Source: JAFNAG01 sp963739235 (GTDB lineage Bacteria > Acidobacteriota > UBA6911). From it: a DNA stretch of 64,000 nt. The first letter of the stretch is position 1. Each line of letters starts with the position of its first letter. The position numbers and the translations under genes are program-made. The notes below the pieces were generated by a model. It had not been told where the DNA came from and ran no database searches. It worked only from the letters and a program-made list of their open reading frames with translations. The stretch lies in assembly GCA_963739235.1 (NCBI GenBank), contig CAVTZY010000024.1, forward strand, positions 124,001-188,000. Direction: 5' to 3'. This document shows, one piece after another, positions 18,988 to 27,348 of the stretch.

Positions 18988-19509
18988 ATGAAGAAGAGCG
19001 TGGTTTTTGGATTGTTTCTTTCCTTGATTCTGGCGGTTCCAACCATGGCGGGACAACAAAAACCGCTGCCGGTGGGCGATCTCGAAGTGAGCGCCGACAG
19101 CCTGGGTCCGGTCGTCCTCGGCCGATCGATTGAACTCATGATGCGCGACGGGACGTATATGTCGGGAAAGGTGACTCGTTCCAGCCGCGAGGAGATTGCC
19201 GTCGATGTGAAGAAGTCCGAACCGAAGGGGCGGGTGCGTGGCGCGAAGGCCGTCATCCCTACGGCAGACATTTCCATGGTATACATGAAAAAGAGTGGGA
19301 CCGTGGCAGCGCCGATCGCGCTCGGTATCGCCGGCGGCGTGTTGGGTTTCATGGGGGGGTTTTATGTAGGGTATCTGATGAACAGCGAGCCCATGGCTGC
19401 GATCTTCAGCCTCGGTTCCGCCGCCGGAGGGGCCACGGGTGGCGCGATGCTCGGGCGCCAGGCCGTCCGAAAAACGGTAACGATCGCTGTTACGGCACCC
19501 ACCAAGTAG
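18988..19509 (+). CDS. Small secreted protein with glycine-zipper-like C-terminus, function unknown
   Basis: About 173 residues starting at ATG 18988 (GGGAGG lies upstream; a GTG at 18982 is an alternative). A signal peptide covers residues 1-22 (KKSVVFGLFLSLILAVP, cleavage near MAG). Residues 45-95 look like a small beta domain (GRSIELMMRDGTYMSGKV, then EEIAVDVKKS). Residues 105-150 are Gly/Ala-rich (ALGIAGGVLGFMGGFYVGYL and GSAAGGATGGAMLG), resembling a glycine zipper that could insert in a membrane. No family was recognised. It has no same-strand partner. Confidence 0.7.
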   Translation: MKKSVVFGLFLSLILAVPTMAGQQKPLPVGDLEVSADSLGPVVLGRSIELMMRDGTYMSGKVTRSSREEIAVDVKKSEPKGRVRGAKAVIPTADISMVYMKKSGTVAAPIALGIAGGVLGFMGGFYVGYLMNSEPMAAIFSLGSAAGGATGGAMLGRQAVRKTVTIAVTAPTK

Positions 19510-19614
19510 GCTGCAAGGCGGCATCAATTGCCCGTTCCGCGGTTCTTGCAGGCATGATAAAATGAGAAGTGATCCTGTCGGATACCTGGATAAACCTGAG
19601 CATGAAGCCAGCCC

Positions 19615-20034
19615 TCAGTCCACCTCGAAGAGGGGCACGCCACTTGACTTGGCCGCCCGCTCCAGGTCTCGATCGAGCGTCGCTAGGCCCGTTCCTAGTC
19701 GTTGCGCCAACTCCAGGTATGCAGCGTCATATGCGGAAATTCCGTGTTGGATTGCGAGCGTTTGGATGGTGCCGGAGATCTCCGGGGAAGGCGACGCGTC
19801 CGTGAGCACCGGCAGGGATGAGTAAAGCTCGGCTAGATGCTTCATTGTCGCTTGTGTCAGTCGCCTTCGACGCATTGCAACCACGAGCAGATTGCTCATC
19901 TCGTACCACCATAACGGCGGCACCCACACCTCGGCATCCGCCAACATGACTTCGAGAAATCTCTCGGCTCGGAGTGAGAGCTCGTCAGGCAGGCCTAGTG
20001 CTCCGGCAATCGAACAATCCATAACCCACGACAT
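19615..20034 (-). CDS. PIN-domain ribonuclease toxin (VapC-like)
   Basis: 139 residues. The acidic PIN-domain residues are visible: Asp6 in VMDCSIAGA, Glu in YEMSNLL, Asp in YDAAYLELA and Asp in LATLDRDL. These bind Mg/Mn for RNA cleavage. The gene start overlaps the antitoxin stop by one base, the usual translational coupling of type II toxin-antitoxin operons. Length and motif spacing are normal, so it is probably intact. The target RNA is unknown. Confidence 0.9.
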   Translation of the reverse strand: MSWVMDCSIAGALGLPDELSLRAERFLEVMLADAEVWVPPLWWYEMSNLLVVAMRRRRLTQATMKHLAELYSSLPVLTDASPSPEISGTIQTLAIQHGISAYDAAYLELAQRLGTGLATLDRDLERAAKSSGVPLFEVD

Positions 20035-20288
20035 CAGTATTTCCGTCCTTCACGAATCAGTTGTTTTACCTTGAGCGGCTTTCCTGCGGCCTGGCGCACG
20101 CCGCGGAAAGCAGTGATCAACTGTCCTGCTTCTGCACCCGATTGAGCATCAATCGGCACCAGGCGCGCCACCGGCTTCCCATGTCTGGTGATGGTAATCG
20201 ATCGTCCCTGTTCGGCCTGCCTCAAGAGCTGCGACAAATGCGTCTTGGCATCGAATGCGTTGACCTGCGAATCATCCCGCTGTTTCAT
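20034..20288 (-). CDS. Type II antitoxin, Phd/YefM-type
   Basis: 84 residues. The N-terminal half has the DNA-binding Phd/YefM pattern: VNAFDAKTHLSQLLRQAEQG then SITITRHGKPVARLVPI. The C-terminal part (ITAFRGVRQAAGKPLKVKQL) would wrap the toxin. It is first in the operon with the PIN toxin and would autorepress the promoter; the AT-rich stretch at 20290-20335 is the probable promoter/operator, though no exact repeats were resolved. Confidence 0.9.
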   Translation of the reverse strand: MKQRDDSQVNAFDAKTHLSQLLRQAEQGRSITITRHGKPVARLVPIDAQSGAEAGQLITAFRGVRQAAGKPLKVKQLIREGRKY

Positions 20289-20408
20289 ATCAAATCCTGT
20301 CTAGTTTAATAGTCTGGTTAAATTATAGGAAATGCTGACCTGAAACTCAAACCAAAATTCTCGGCCTCACGAGCGATCTGCTGCCGCCCATCTCGGTCTT
20401 CTCCCCAC

Positions 20409-20781
20409 TCAATGGCTGTTTTGCTCCAAAACCGCGATTAGATTGTTCAGCGGATGCGCCCCCCGGAAGGTTGGATCGTCCTCGCAAGCTGACGGCGTGT
20501 ACGCCGTTTCCCATTCCCTACCAGGCACTGTTGCCCTACTAGCTTTAATGCACTGGTCTGTCCCAGGAGTTAAGGCAACGCAGCGGCGAACGAGATTGAA
20601 CCGGATTGGAGACACAAATGCGTCGAGTTTTGCAGCCAGCTCGAGTGATGCAAAAATCATGTGGGTGGGCACGTCGTGCGAGCGGCGCTTGAGTCGATAC
20701 AGTCGCCTGCCGTCGAGCAACAGCGACAACCGCTCCGTCGCCACCAGTGAGCGAGCGGCATAGAGCGCCGCCCCACCCTAA
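20409..20781 (-). pseudogene. Degenerate IS91-like transposase C-terminal remnant
   Basis: The minus frame reads GGAALYAARSLVATERL then LLLDGRRLYRLKRRSHDVPT then HMIFASLELAAKLDAFVSPI and RFNLVRRCVALTP. This follows the well-known end of IS91/ISCR-type Y2 transposases ('RLYRLKRRWRDGTTHVVFEPLELIERLAALVPPPRFHLVRYHGV'). Only this portion is left; the catalytic His-hydrophobe-His and Tyr region is absent and the text after VALTP is unrelated. The call rests on recognised pattern, not on an alignment. Confidence 0.55.
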
Positions 20782-21105
20782 ACCCTGATGGTTGGATGCA
20801 CACCAGACCTACAAGATCGGCAGCGATACGAATGAACCTTAAAAGGGAGGACTGGGCATTGGTTCTCATTCTGTCCTGGCATGACTCTCTGTCGCTCTTG
20901 TCCTCCGGAACCTTCGCCACAATCCATTACTATTGATTCTGGTTCCGGTTTTAGAATATAGTGGATCTGTATCTAACTTCCTATCGCCGGACACTGGTGC
21001 CGACTCTCCGCTGCCTGAACTCGTGTGTCGCGTGAAATCGGCCGGAGGTACTTATCTGTTGATGGATCTTCTTCGCTTCAAACCGAATCCCTAAAGGAGG
21101 GATCT
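20782..21105. other. Gene-free interval
   Basis: No supported gene. The last 20 bases carry a strong ribosome site (AAAGGAGGGATCT) for the next gene. Confidence 0.4.
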
Positions 21106-21651
21106 ATGAAACGAACGCTTATAGGAACCGGCTTGTCGGTTATTGTTTTCACACTCGTTTTGCGGGCCCAGACGCCAAAGCCCTATCCTGAACTGAAAAA
21201 ACTCGAACCCCTCATCGGGGAATGGGTAAGCGAAGGCGAGGATAAAGCCACCCCACTCGGACCTGCAGGCAAGACCAGCGGCAAAGCCTCCGTCAAATGG
21301 ATTCTCGATGGATTCAACATGGAGTGGCAATATTCCTACACTACAGGGGGGAACCAGAATGTGGCAGGGCATGAAACCGACTGTTATGACCCTCTAAACA
21401 AAACCTATCCCGGTCGATGGTTTGAAAATGATGGGTCATATACTTCGGGCGCCTATACGCCGAACGGAAATGTGATCATGTTCCTGGGAACTGTGATTAC
21501 GGCAACGAGGAAGTATGAGCTGCGTCAAACCTACACGTTTGCCCCCGATTCCATGAGCTATACCTACAAAGCTGAGATCTCCCTGGACGGCAAAACGTGG
21601 CTGCTGGGAAACGAGGGTAAGGGTACCAAGGTCAAGCCAAAACAAAAGTAA
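21106..21651 (+). CDS. Secreted DUF1579-like protein
   Basis: 181 residues from ATG 21106, chosen because AAAGGAGGG lies just upstream and the following text is a signal peptide (MKRTLIGTGLSVIVFTLVL, cleavage near RAQ). The mature protein reads LKKLEPLIGEWVSEG, WILDGFNMEWQYSYT, ETDCYDPLNKTYPGRWFENDG and SYTYKAEISLDGKTW, the lipocalin/nitrobindin-like beta pattern of DUF1579-type proteins. It may bind a small ligand; no function is established. The next gene, a rhodanese, lies 265 bases downstream on the same strand. Confidence 0.75.
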   Translation: MKRTLIGTGLSVIVFTLVLRAQTPKPYPELKKLEPLIGEWVSEGEDKATPLGPAGKTSGKASVKWILDGFNMEWQYSYTTGGNQNVAGHETDCYDPLNKTYPGRWFENDGSYTSGAYTPNGNVIMFLGTVITATRKYELRQTYTFAPDSMSYTYKAEISLDGKTWLLGNEGKGTKVKPKQK

Positions 21652-21916
21652 CCATCCCCATCGCGCGGTGGGATTCATCGAATCCGGAGTTGCTCGTAAC
21701 CCGCGTTTCTACTAGTTTTTTTGCTGCGATCCGGGTAGGTTTATTGTGTTGCCTATCGCTGGGCTCTCCGGTGTGTTGTTGAGTATGCCGGCAGGGCCCT
21801 CGGTCGTGCGTCCTCAGCTTGGAATAATGAGAGCATCTGCTCCGGGCGATAACCAGGAAGGCTGCGGCAGTCGGTTCAATAATTAAAGCAGGAGAGGATT
21901 TACAGAGGAGGGGAAA

Positions 21917-22384
21917 ATGAAATTGCTTCTTCGAGTCCGCCTGTTTTTTGGAGCGGCAGGATTTCTGCTTGCGGGGCTGCCGCTTGCAAGTATGGCCCGG
22001 CAGGGTCCAGGCAAGCCTCCCCAGATCGCGGTTGATCCTCAAACCGGCAGAGCCGTGGGGGCCAAAGAGATCATGCCCGATGAGCTTCAGAAGCTGATCG
22101 CGCAGAAGGCGAAGATGATCATCATCGATGTCCGGGATGAAGCGCAATACCAGCAGGAGACGATCAAGGGAGCCATTCACATCCCCTTCGCCGATCTTGA
22201 TGCCCGTCTCAAGAACATTCCGAAAGACACCGTTCTGGTCTTTACTTGAAGCACCGGCCGCAGGAGCTCGCAGGCTGCGAAGCTCGCCGAACAGGCCGGA
22301 TTCAAGACCTCAGAATTTTGTCCGATCCAGGAATGGAAGCAGAAGAAATACGAAACCGAGCCGGGCAAGAAAAAACTGTTCTGA
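21917..22384 (+). CDS. Putative selenocysteine-containing secreted rhodanese-domain protein (in-frame UGA at catalytic Cys)
   Basis: Read through TGA 22247-22249, the frame gives 155 residues. A signal peptide covers residues 1-28 (RVRLFFGAAGFLLAGLPLAS). A rhodanese domain follows: MPDELQKLIAQKAKMIIIDV, RDEAQYQQETIKGAIHIPF, then VLVFT, the UGA as residue 111, STGRRSSQAAKLAEQAGF and IQEWKQKKYE to a normal TGA. The active-site loop of rhodaneses is C-x-x-G-x-R-S, so the UGA falls exactly on the sulfur-accepting residue, and conserved text continues after it without decay. A bacterial SECIS-like hairpin begins 14 bases after the UGA. Sulfurtransferase or redox function in the periplasm is likely. 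The alternative is a recent Cys-to-stop mutation (TGC or TGT to TGA). The ribosome site GGAGGGGAAA precedes the ATG. Confidence 0.7.
22264..22285 (+). promoter_or_regulatory. Candidate bacterial SECIS element
   Basis: The arm GAGCTCGC (22264-22271) pairs with GCGA-A-GCTC (22277-22285, one bulged A), giving 8 base pairs around the 5-base loop AGGCT. The loop starts 22 bases after the UGA and has G at its second position, within the known rules for bacterial SECIS (G in the first two loop positions, about 16-37 bases from the UGA). The tip GCAGGCTGC resembles the E. coli fdhF tip GCAGGTCTGC. Confidence 0.6.
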
Positions 22385-22439
22385 CTCGCAGATGTGATGT
22401 TTACCATCGAAACACCGTGGCGGGTGACATCTGTCGCGG

Positions 22440-22575
22440 ACCTTCTGTACCCGTTCGTGATCGCGGTCGTGATCGGCTTTTGGATGTTTGTTGACTGCCG
22501 ATTACGATCACCACCACGATTTTCGCGAGAGCAGTTATTTTCGGAGCAGCCTCGCATGCGTCGGTGGCGCACCCA
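22440..22575. repeat. Dispersed ~135-bp repeat, copy 2 (inverted relative to 5210-5345)
   Basis: Contains TTCGTGATCGCGGTCGTGAT and TGTTTGTTGACTGCCGATTA, matching the reverse complement of 5210-5345 along its whole length with scattered differences. An ATGCGTC-type palindrome closes its right end in both copies. Confidence 0.7.
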
Positions 22576-22602
22576 CGCGCGTGAAAATTAGTGGTTTTTT
22601 TG

Positions 22603-22690
22603 AGGCAGCCACGAATGACACGAAAGGGCACGGACCTTCGAGCCAGCAAAAGTTCGCGTCATTCGTGGCTGCTTTTGCAGTTTTGAGGCG
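22603..22690. repeat. CACGAA-family inverted repeat
   Basis: CAGCCACGAATGACACGAAA and GTCATTCGTGGCTG face each other around about 30 bases. It lies between the convergent rhodanese and YigZ genes. Confidence 0.65.
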
Positions 22691-22704
22691 AGGTATTTTC
22701 GAAG

Positions 22705-23352
22705 CTAATCCGTGACTATGGGCAGCAGGGTTGCCGGGTCCGTCTCGAGAATTTCAACTTCCCGGGAGCCGGCGAGAGCTTCCTGAAAAGCATTTTGAAA
22801 CGCATCAAATTCATCGATCGCCAGGCGCGCGGTCAGTACGACCTCAGCGCCGAACTCCTGCTCCTGGATCTGACCATGATGCGCTGCCAGCAACCGCCGG
22901 ACGCGCTCAAAGCCGGAATAAGGAATGGTAAAACGCACCTTGTGCGTGGCCACCTTGCGCGCGCGCGGCAAAATCGCCAGCACGCCGCGCACTGCATCGC
23001 CGTATGCCCGCACCAGCCCGCCTGTGCCCAGTTTGGTCCCGCCAAAGTAACGGGTAACGACAACGGCGATGTCCCCCAGACCGCTGCCCTGCAACACGGC
23101 CAGCGCCGGCCGGCCCGCAGTCCCGGATGGCTCGCCGTCATCGTGGCAGTGCATGATGACGGAATTACCGTGACCGATGACATAAGCTGGGACATGATGC
23201 GTCGCGTCCGGATATTCGCGCCGGACGCGGGCGATCAGGGCTTTGGCTTGCTCCAGGCTCATGGCGATGCCCGCCGTCGCGATGAAGCGGGAATTGGCCG
23301 CCATCATCTCATGACGCGCTTCATGTGCAGGCACCCATCGTGGCTCGCTCAT
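22705..23352 (-). CDS. YigZ/IMPACT family protein (UPF0029)
   Basis: 215 residues from ATG 23352, which has AGGAAG about 8 bases upstream; the frame is open further upstream but that part is unlike the family. Conserved segments: NSRFIATAGIAMSLEQAKALI, DATHHVPAYVIG, HCHDDGEPSGTAGRPALAVL (the DDGEPSGTAGxPxL signature), and VVVTRYFGGTKLGTGGLVRAYG. A second alpha/beta half follows to residue 200. The fold is shared with eukaryotic IMPACT and E. coli YigZ; a role linked to translation or RNA binding has been proposed for the family. It is a single gene. Confidence 0.92.
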   Translation of the reverse strand: MSEPRWVPAHEARHEMMAANSRFIATAGIAMSLEQAKALIARVRREYPDATHHVPAYVIGHGNSVIMHCHDDGEPSGTAGRPALAVLQGSGLGDIAVVVTRYFGGTKLGTGGLVRAYGDAVRGVLAILPRARKVATHKVRFTIPYSGFERVRRLLAAHHGQIQEQEFGAEVVLTARLAIDEFDAFQNAFQEALAGSREVEILETDPATLLPIVTD

Positions 23353-23407
23353 CGCTGGTACTTCCTGCCGCGCGGGCGATTTGCATTTGAAGGATTTTGC
23401 ATTCGAA

Positions 23408-23707
23408 TCATGCTTTCCAATCTGTTCCCGGCCCGCGGTCATTTCGCCGACGCGAATTGCTGTTCCAGGACCCCATGCAACCCGCCACTGTGAATTCTAC
23501 ACTGGAACCATGCTGCCGGGCTATAATGCTGACTTCGTAACTGCCCATTTGGCCCTGCGTGAGCAAAGGATCTTCATACATCCTGGCGGTAAAGCACATG
23601 CGCTGCTTCCACACCCATTCACTCAGCTTGCCTACGGTTACTTCCTGTTTGCAGATTGATTTCCGGGCTGGGTATGCGCCAGAGCGGGCAAGGCTGTCCG
23701 TCTCCAT
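23408..23707 (-). CDS. Possible small protein, no family recognised
   Basis: A 99-codon frame in an otherwise gene-free space between YigZ and the MFS gene. The text KLSEWVWKQRMCFTARMYED, then PLLTQGQMGSYEVSII, is protein-like rather than low-complexity. No signal peptide, motif or convincing ribosome site was seen. It could be chance or a fragment of an older gene. Confidence 0.25.
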   Translation of the reverse strand: METDSLARSGAYPARKSICKQEVTVGKLSEWVWKQRMCFTARMYEDPLLTQGQMGSYEVSIIARQHGSSVEFTVAGCMGSWNSNSRRRNDRGPGTDWKA

Positions 23708-23722
23708 CTTCCTACCTGCCGA

Positions 23723-24958
23723 TCACGCTCGGGATTTCTCAGTCCCGCGCACGTGGCGTGCGAGAAAAGCAAAGAGCAGAAGCGCGGCCACACCCGTCAA
23801 CGCTTCGGTGAAGAGCATACCGTTGGTTGACCAGGCATCGTGTGCCCATCCGGCAACTCGCAGCATGCCGAGGCTGAACAGGGTATTCAGCGCAAAGAAC
23901 AGGTTGATTTTGGTTGCTGCGGCGGTGTCGCCGATGATCGAGAGCACGAGTCCTGTGAATGAGGCCGTGACCATTCCGAGGGTGAACGTGTAGAAGAGGG
24001 TGGATCCGGCATACCCCGCGGAGGTGCGCGGCGAATAGGCGATCACCACGCAGGCGACCAGGCCAAGCCCGCAGGCAAGCGCGTACGCCATGGGCTTGGA
24101 TATGCGATCGGCCAAACGGCCGCCGGCGAAACAGCCGAGAACGATCGCCAGCCCGCCGCCCAACCCGAGCACCGCCGAAACCACGTCCGCAGAGGCGTGA
24201 AACTCCGGGCCAATCGCGCTGAAGAGAAATTCCGCGGCGCCCGTGCCGATCGGCAGGATCGCGAGGATGAGGGCGATGCGTCCCACGCGTGTGCGCACTA
24301 CGCCGGTGAGTTCCTGCCAGGCGTCGCCTACCCGGCCCATCACAGAGGTGCCAGCCTGGCGACGTGGGGGCTCTTCGAGTCCGATGAGCGGCAGCGCGCA
24401 CCCGCACACGATGGCCGCGAGCGCCAGGCCCCCCACCCACGGCGCCGGCGCATGTTGCACCAGCCACAGGCCCATACCACCCCCGGCAGTCTGGCCGAAC
24501 TGATTACCGGACTGGAACCAGCCGGCGGCCCGGCCACGCGAGGCGGCGGTCGTATTGTGCGCCATCAACCCTTCCGTTGCAAAAGCGATGAAGGTGGCCG
24601 CGACACTCGAAGCGAGCGTCAGCGCTGAGAGCAGCGGCGCCGTGCGCGATGAGATGGGGATGCTCGTCATTGCAAGCAGCCCCAAGGCTACCAGCGAGAC
24701 GGCGATCACGTACCATGACTTGCGCGTGAGCGTGTAGTCGCCGATGGGCGCCCAGAGAAACTTCCAGCCGTTCGCCAGAAACGTCATCCCCACGATGCCC
24801 GCAATGGCCGACACCCCAAGGTCGGATTGGGCGCCGAGATAACCGAGGGCGACCGAAGGAAATCCGATCGCCAGGCCCAGCGGAAAATAGAGCACCGCCC
24901 AAACCCAGGGATGAGGCACAACGCGATCTGCGGCCGGCTGAGGCTGGTTATCGGACAT
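23723..24958 (-). CDS. Major facilitator superfamily (MFS) transporter
   Basis: About 411 residues with 12 predicted membrane helices. The start at 24958 gives MSDNQPQP; an in-frame ATG at 24976 is also possible and neither has a convincing ribosome site. Helix 1 reads PLGLAIGFPSVALGYLGAQS, and the loop after helix 2 (FLWAPIGDYTLTRKSW) matches the MFS motif A position (GxxxDxxxRR) as in AmpG-like permeases. A large central loop (EEPPRRQAGTS to ELTGVVR) separates the two six-helix halves. The ending FLARHVRGTEKSRA is cytoplasmic. The substrate is unknown. Confidence 0.85.
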   Translation of the reverse strand: MSDNQPQPAADRVVPHPWVWAVLYFPLGLAIGFPSVALGYLGAQSDLGVSAIAGIVGMTFLANGWKFLWAPIGDYTLTRKSWYVIAVSLVALGLLAMTSIPISSRTAPLLSALTLASSVAATFIAFATEGLMAHNTTAASRGRAAGWFQSGNQFGQTAGGGMGLWLVQHAPAPWVGGLALAAIVCGCALPLIGLEEPPRRQAGTSVMGRVGDAWQELTGVVRTRVGRIALILAILPIGTGAAEFLFSAIGPEFHASADVVSAVLGLGGGLAIVLGCFAGGRLADRISKPMAYALACGLGLVACVVIAYSPRTSAGYAGSTLFYTFTLGMVTASFTGLVLSIIGDTAAATKINLFFALNTLFSLGMLRVAGWAHDAWSTNGMLFTEALTGVAALLLFAFLARHVRGTEKSRA

Positions 24959-25039
24959 GGTTGCACATTCTAACATGCTCCGTCACTGCATGCAGGGGTG
25001 GCTCGTGGAAGATGCGGCGTGGCTATGCCGCAGAAAAAA

Positions 25040-25175
25040 ATCTCGCCGCAGTCTCCCATACACCGGGGGCACACCCAGACGCATGAAAGTTAATGGCCTT
25101 TTTAAGGCAGCCACCAATGACACGAATGCGTAAGAAGTTCGTGTCATTCGTGGCTGCTTTTGCAGTTGTTTTCGA
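25040..25175. repeat. ATGCGTC palindrome plus CACGAA inverted repeat
   Basis: 25045-25092 holds CAGTCTCCCATACACC followed by CACCCAGACGCATGAAAGTT, and 25102-25165 holds the facing CAGCCACCAATGACACGAA and TTCGTGTCATTCGTGGCTG arms. The same two elements are adjacent, in the same order, at 22553-22680. Confidence 0.65.
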
Positions 25176-25222
25176 AGCTGAGATCGCCGAGAGCGCAGAA
25201 GGATTGCCGTTCAGGCGCCGAT

Positions 25223-26836
25223 TCAGTTGAGTTTGTCGATCCTAAACCAATCCACGTCCATGTACCCTGCGTCCGTGCGGCCGGCGTCCGCAAGTGCGAA
25301 TAATCCGATCCGGGCGCCGACCCATGCGCCCTTCTGTGCCGTGAACACGTTGCCGATTTCTTTGAACATCTTTCCATCGGTGCTCAGACTGAAGCGGCAC
25401 ACTCCGCCTTCGGCTACCTCCACGCGCAGATCGACCGGTCCTTGCGCGCCGACTAGCGCCGTGGCCTCGTCGAGTTCTTTCCCGCCTTTGTCCGCGCCGC
25501 TGCACGTGGATCGGACAGCTCCCAGGCGCCCATCATCGCCTGCGAAGAGCGCGAGATAGCTGTAGTCCGTTCCGAAAACGATTATCCCTGCGCGGCCGCT
25601 CGCCGCCATTAAATGGAAATCGATACGCGCGGTCGCGCGGAAAACAGGCGCCGGGAATTTCTGCAGGAGCAGGTTGGGAACTTCCCACAGGCGAAGCGGT
25701 GTGGCGGCGATGGGAACGGCGTTCAATCGCAACCACCCGGGCCGTGCCTCCAGGTTCAACCACTGGCGTTGGTGGTTCGCCGCCCATTGCCATTGCAGGC
25801 CGAGGGCTGGTGCTTCGAACTCATCGCTGGTCTGAGGTAGTTCGATTGCGACGCTCATGCCGACGTCCGGTTTCTTTCCGCCCGCGACCGGTTCCCCAAT
25901 GCCATCCCTGTCCGGGTCGTTCCCGATCACCGGCCAGCCGCCGCGCCAGATCATCGGCTGCAGATGGACGATGCGACCATACGCGCCTGCATCCTGAAAA
26001 TGCACAAACCATGACTGGCCGCTCGCCGTGTCCACCCAGCCGCCCTGGTGCGGCCCGTTGATTGCAGTTTTCCCCTGTTGCAGGACGATGCGATCCTCGT
26101 AAGGGCCGAACACGCTCTTCGAACGCAGCACTACCTGCCAGCCGGTCGCGACGCCGCCTGCAGGCGCGAAAATGTAGTAGAGGCCATTCCGCTTATAGAA
26201 CTTCGGCCCTTCGATGGTCGGGTGCTTGTCCTTGCCTTTAAAAACAGGTTGGCCTTCGTCCAGGATGCGCCGGCCGTCGGGACTCATGCGGCACACGGTC
26301 AGCACGCCGTTGAAGCCGGCGCGGCTTTTCGCCCAGGCGTGCACCAGGTAGGCTTGGCCATCGTCGTCCCAGAGCGGGCAGGGATCGATCCAGCCTTTGG
26401 CTTCACGAACCAGGAACAATGGCTCCCAGGGCCCCTCCGGGCTCCGCGCCGAAGACATGAAGATGCCGAGATCGGGATCGCCGTAAAACACGTAGAAGCG
26501 GCCGGCATGCTCGCGCAGGCTTGGCGCCCAGACGCTCTTGCCGTGCTGCGGTGTTTCAAACACTCGCCCGGGCAGATTGTCGATCACGTGTCCGACGATG
26601 CGCCAGTTGACAAGGTCGGGAGACCGCAGGATGGGCAGCGCAGGCGTCGACACGAAACTCGATGACACCAGATAAAAATACCTGCCCGCGCGAATGACAT
26701 CCGGATCGGAGTAATCGGCATAGATGACGGGGTTGCGGAACGTCCCATCCCCATTGTCCGGCAGCCACGGAGCCAGCCGTGCATTGGGTGCTTGCATGAC
26801 TATCATGCCGAGAAACAGGGCTATCCATACTCGCAT
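25223..26836 (-). CDS. Glycoside hydrolase family 43 (beta-xylosidase/arabinofuranosidase type)
   Basis: 537 residues. A signal peptide covers residues 1-17 (MRVWIALFLGMIVMQAP). A five-bladed GH43 propeller spans about residues 30-320, with catalytic Asp in NPVIYADYSDPDVIRAG, the pKa-tuning Asp in KGWIDPCPLWDDDG and the general acid Glu in HPTIEGPKFYKRNGLYYI. Residues 340-537 form a concanavalin-like domain (SDEFEAPALGLQWQWAANHQ, YMDVDWFRID) typical of two-domain GH43 enzymes. Family role: removal of xylose or arabinose from plant hemicellulose, here exported. No linked transporter or regulator is seen. Confidence 0.93.
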   Translation of the reverse strand: MRVWIALFLGMIVMQAPNARLAPWLPDNGDGTFRNPVIYADYSDPDVIRAGRYFYLVSSSFVSTPALPILRSPDLVNWRIVGHVIDNLPGRVFETPQHGKSVWAPSLREHAGRFYVFYGDPDLGIFMSSARSPEGPWEPLFLVREAKGWIDPCPLWDDDGQAYLVHAWAKSRAGFNGVLTVCRMSPDGRRILDEGQPVFKGKDKHPTIEGPKFYKRNGLYYIFAPAGGVATGWQVVLRSKSVFGPYEDRIVLQQGKTAINGPHQGGWVDTASGQSWFVHFQDAGAYGRIVHLQPMIWRGGWPVIGNDPDRDGIGEPVAGGKKPDVGMSVAIELPQTSDEFEAPALGLQWQWAANHQRQWLNLEARPGWLRLNAVPIAATPLRLWEVPNLLLQKFPAPVFRATARIDFHLMAASGRAGIIVFGTDYSYLALFAGDDGRLGAVRSTCSGADKGGKELDEATALVGAQGPVDLRVEVAEGGVCRFSLSTDGKMFKEIGNVFTAQKGAWVGARIGLFALADAGRTDAGYMDVDWFRIDKLN

Positions 26837-27162
26837 CCCAGCCCTCCACTGGCAACGAACTGTTCCTACCGGGCACTTGATACATGATTACTCAAGACTG
26901 CCGCCCCGCTCAACACGAGGGCATTTTACACGGATCCGGCAGCAGAACAACCTATTCGGGCCTGGCTAAATCGGGGGTGTATGCAATGCAGCTGCCGGCA
27001 CAAATACAGCCCTGCCCTTTTTGGCGCCTGACCCATACAAAGTATCGCTCAACATTGAGACTGCCCCGTTAGAGTAGGTTGGCATGCACACAATCTGTTG
27101 GCGCGGAGGTGCTTATGAACTTGACAAGCGTTTCCTCCAGAGGTAACACTATCCTTGACTAA
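26837..27162. other. Gene-free interval
   Basis: No supported gene. A short frame from ATG 27116 (MNLTSVSSRG) ends at TAA 27160-27162, just before the open frame of the next remnant, and could be its broken N-terminus. Confidence 0.35.
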
Positions 27163-27348
27163 AGTTCGCAGGGCCAACTATGTCTTTGTGACTGGGCGGG
27201 GAACCATAGCCCGCGACATGTTCATGTCTATCGGGAAGGCAAGCTGGTCCTGAAATGGGATCTCGAGAACGGAGTAGTGATTAAGGGCAAACCAACCCGC
27301 AGGATGCTCAATCTGATCCGGGTGCTGGAAGCAGAAGGGAAACTTTGA
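27163..27348 (+). pseudogene. 5'-truncated small protein, DUF4160-like toxin partner candidate
   Basis: From just after a TAA, the frame reads CLCDWAGNHSPRHVHVY then REGKLVLKWDLENGVVIKG and RRMLNLIRVLEAEGKL. The HVHVYRxGKLVxKWDLEN signature is recurrent in small proteins of toxin-antitoxin-like gene pairs (related to the 'HVHV' DUF4160 family). No in-frame start codon is present, so the N-terminus is lost or frameshifted. Its stop overlaps the TTG start of the next gene by four bases (TTGA), showing the original operon structure. Confidence 0.45.
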
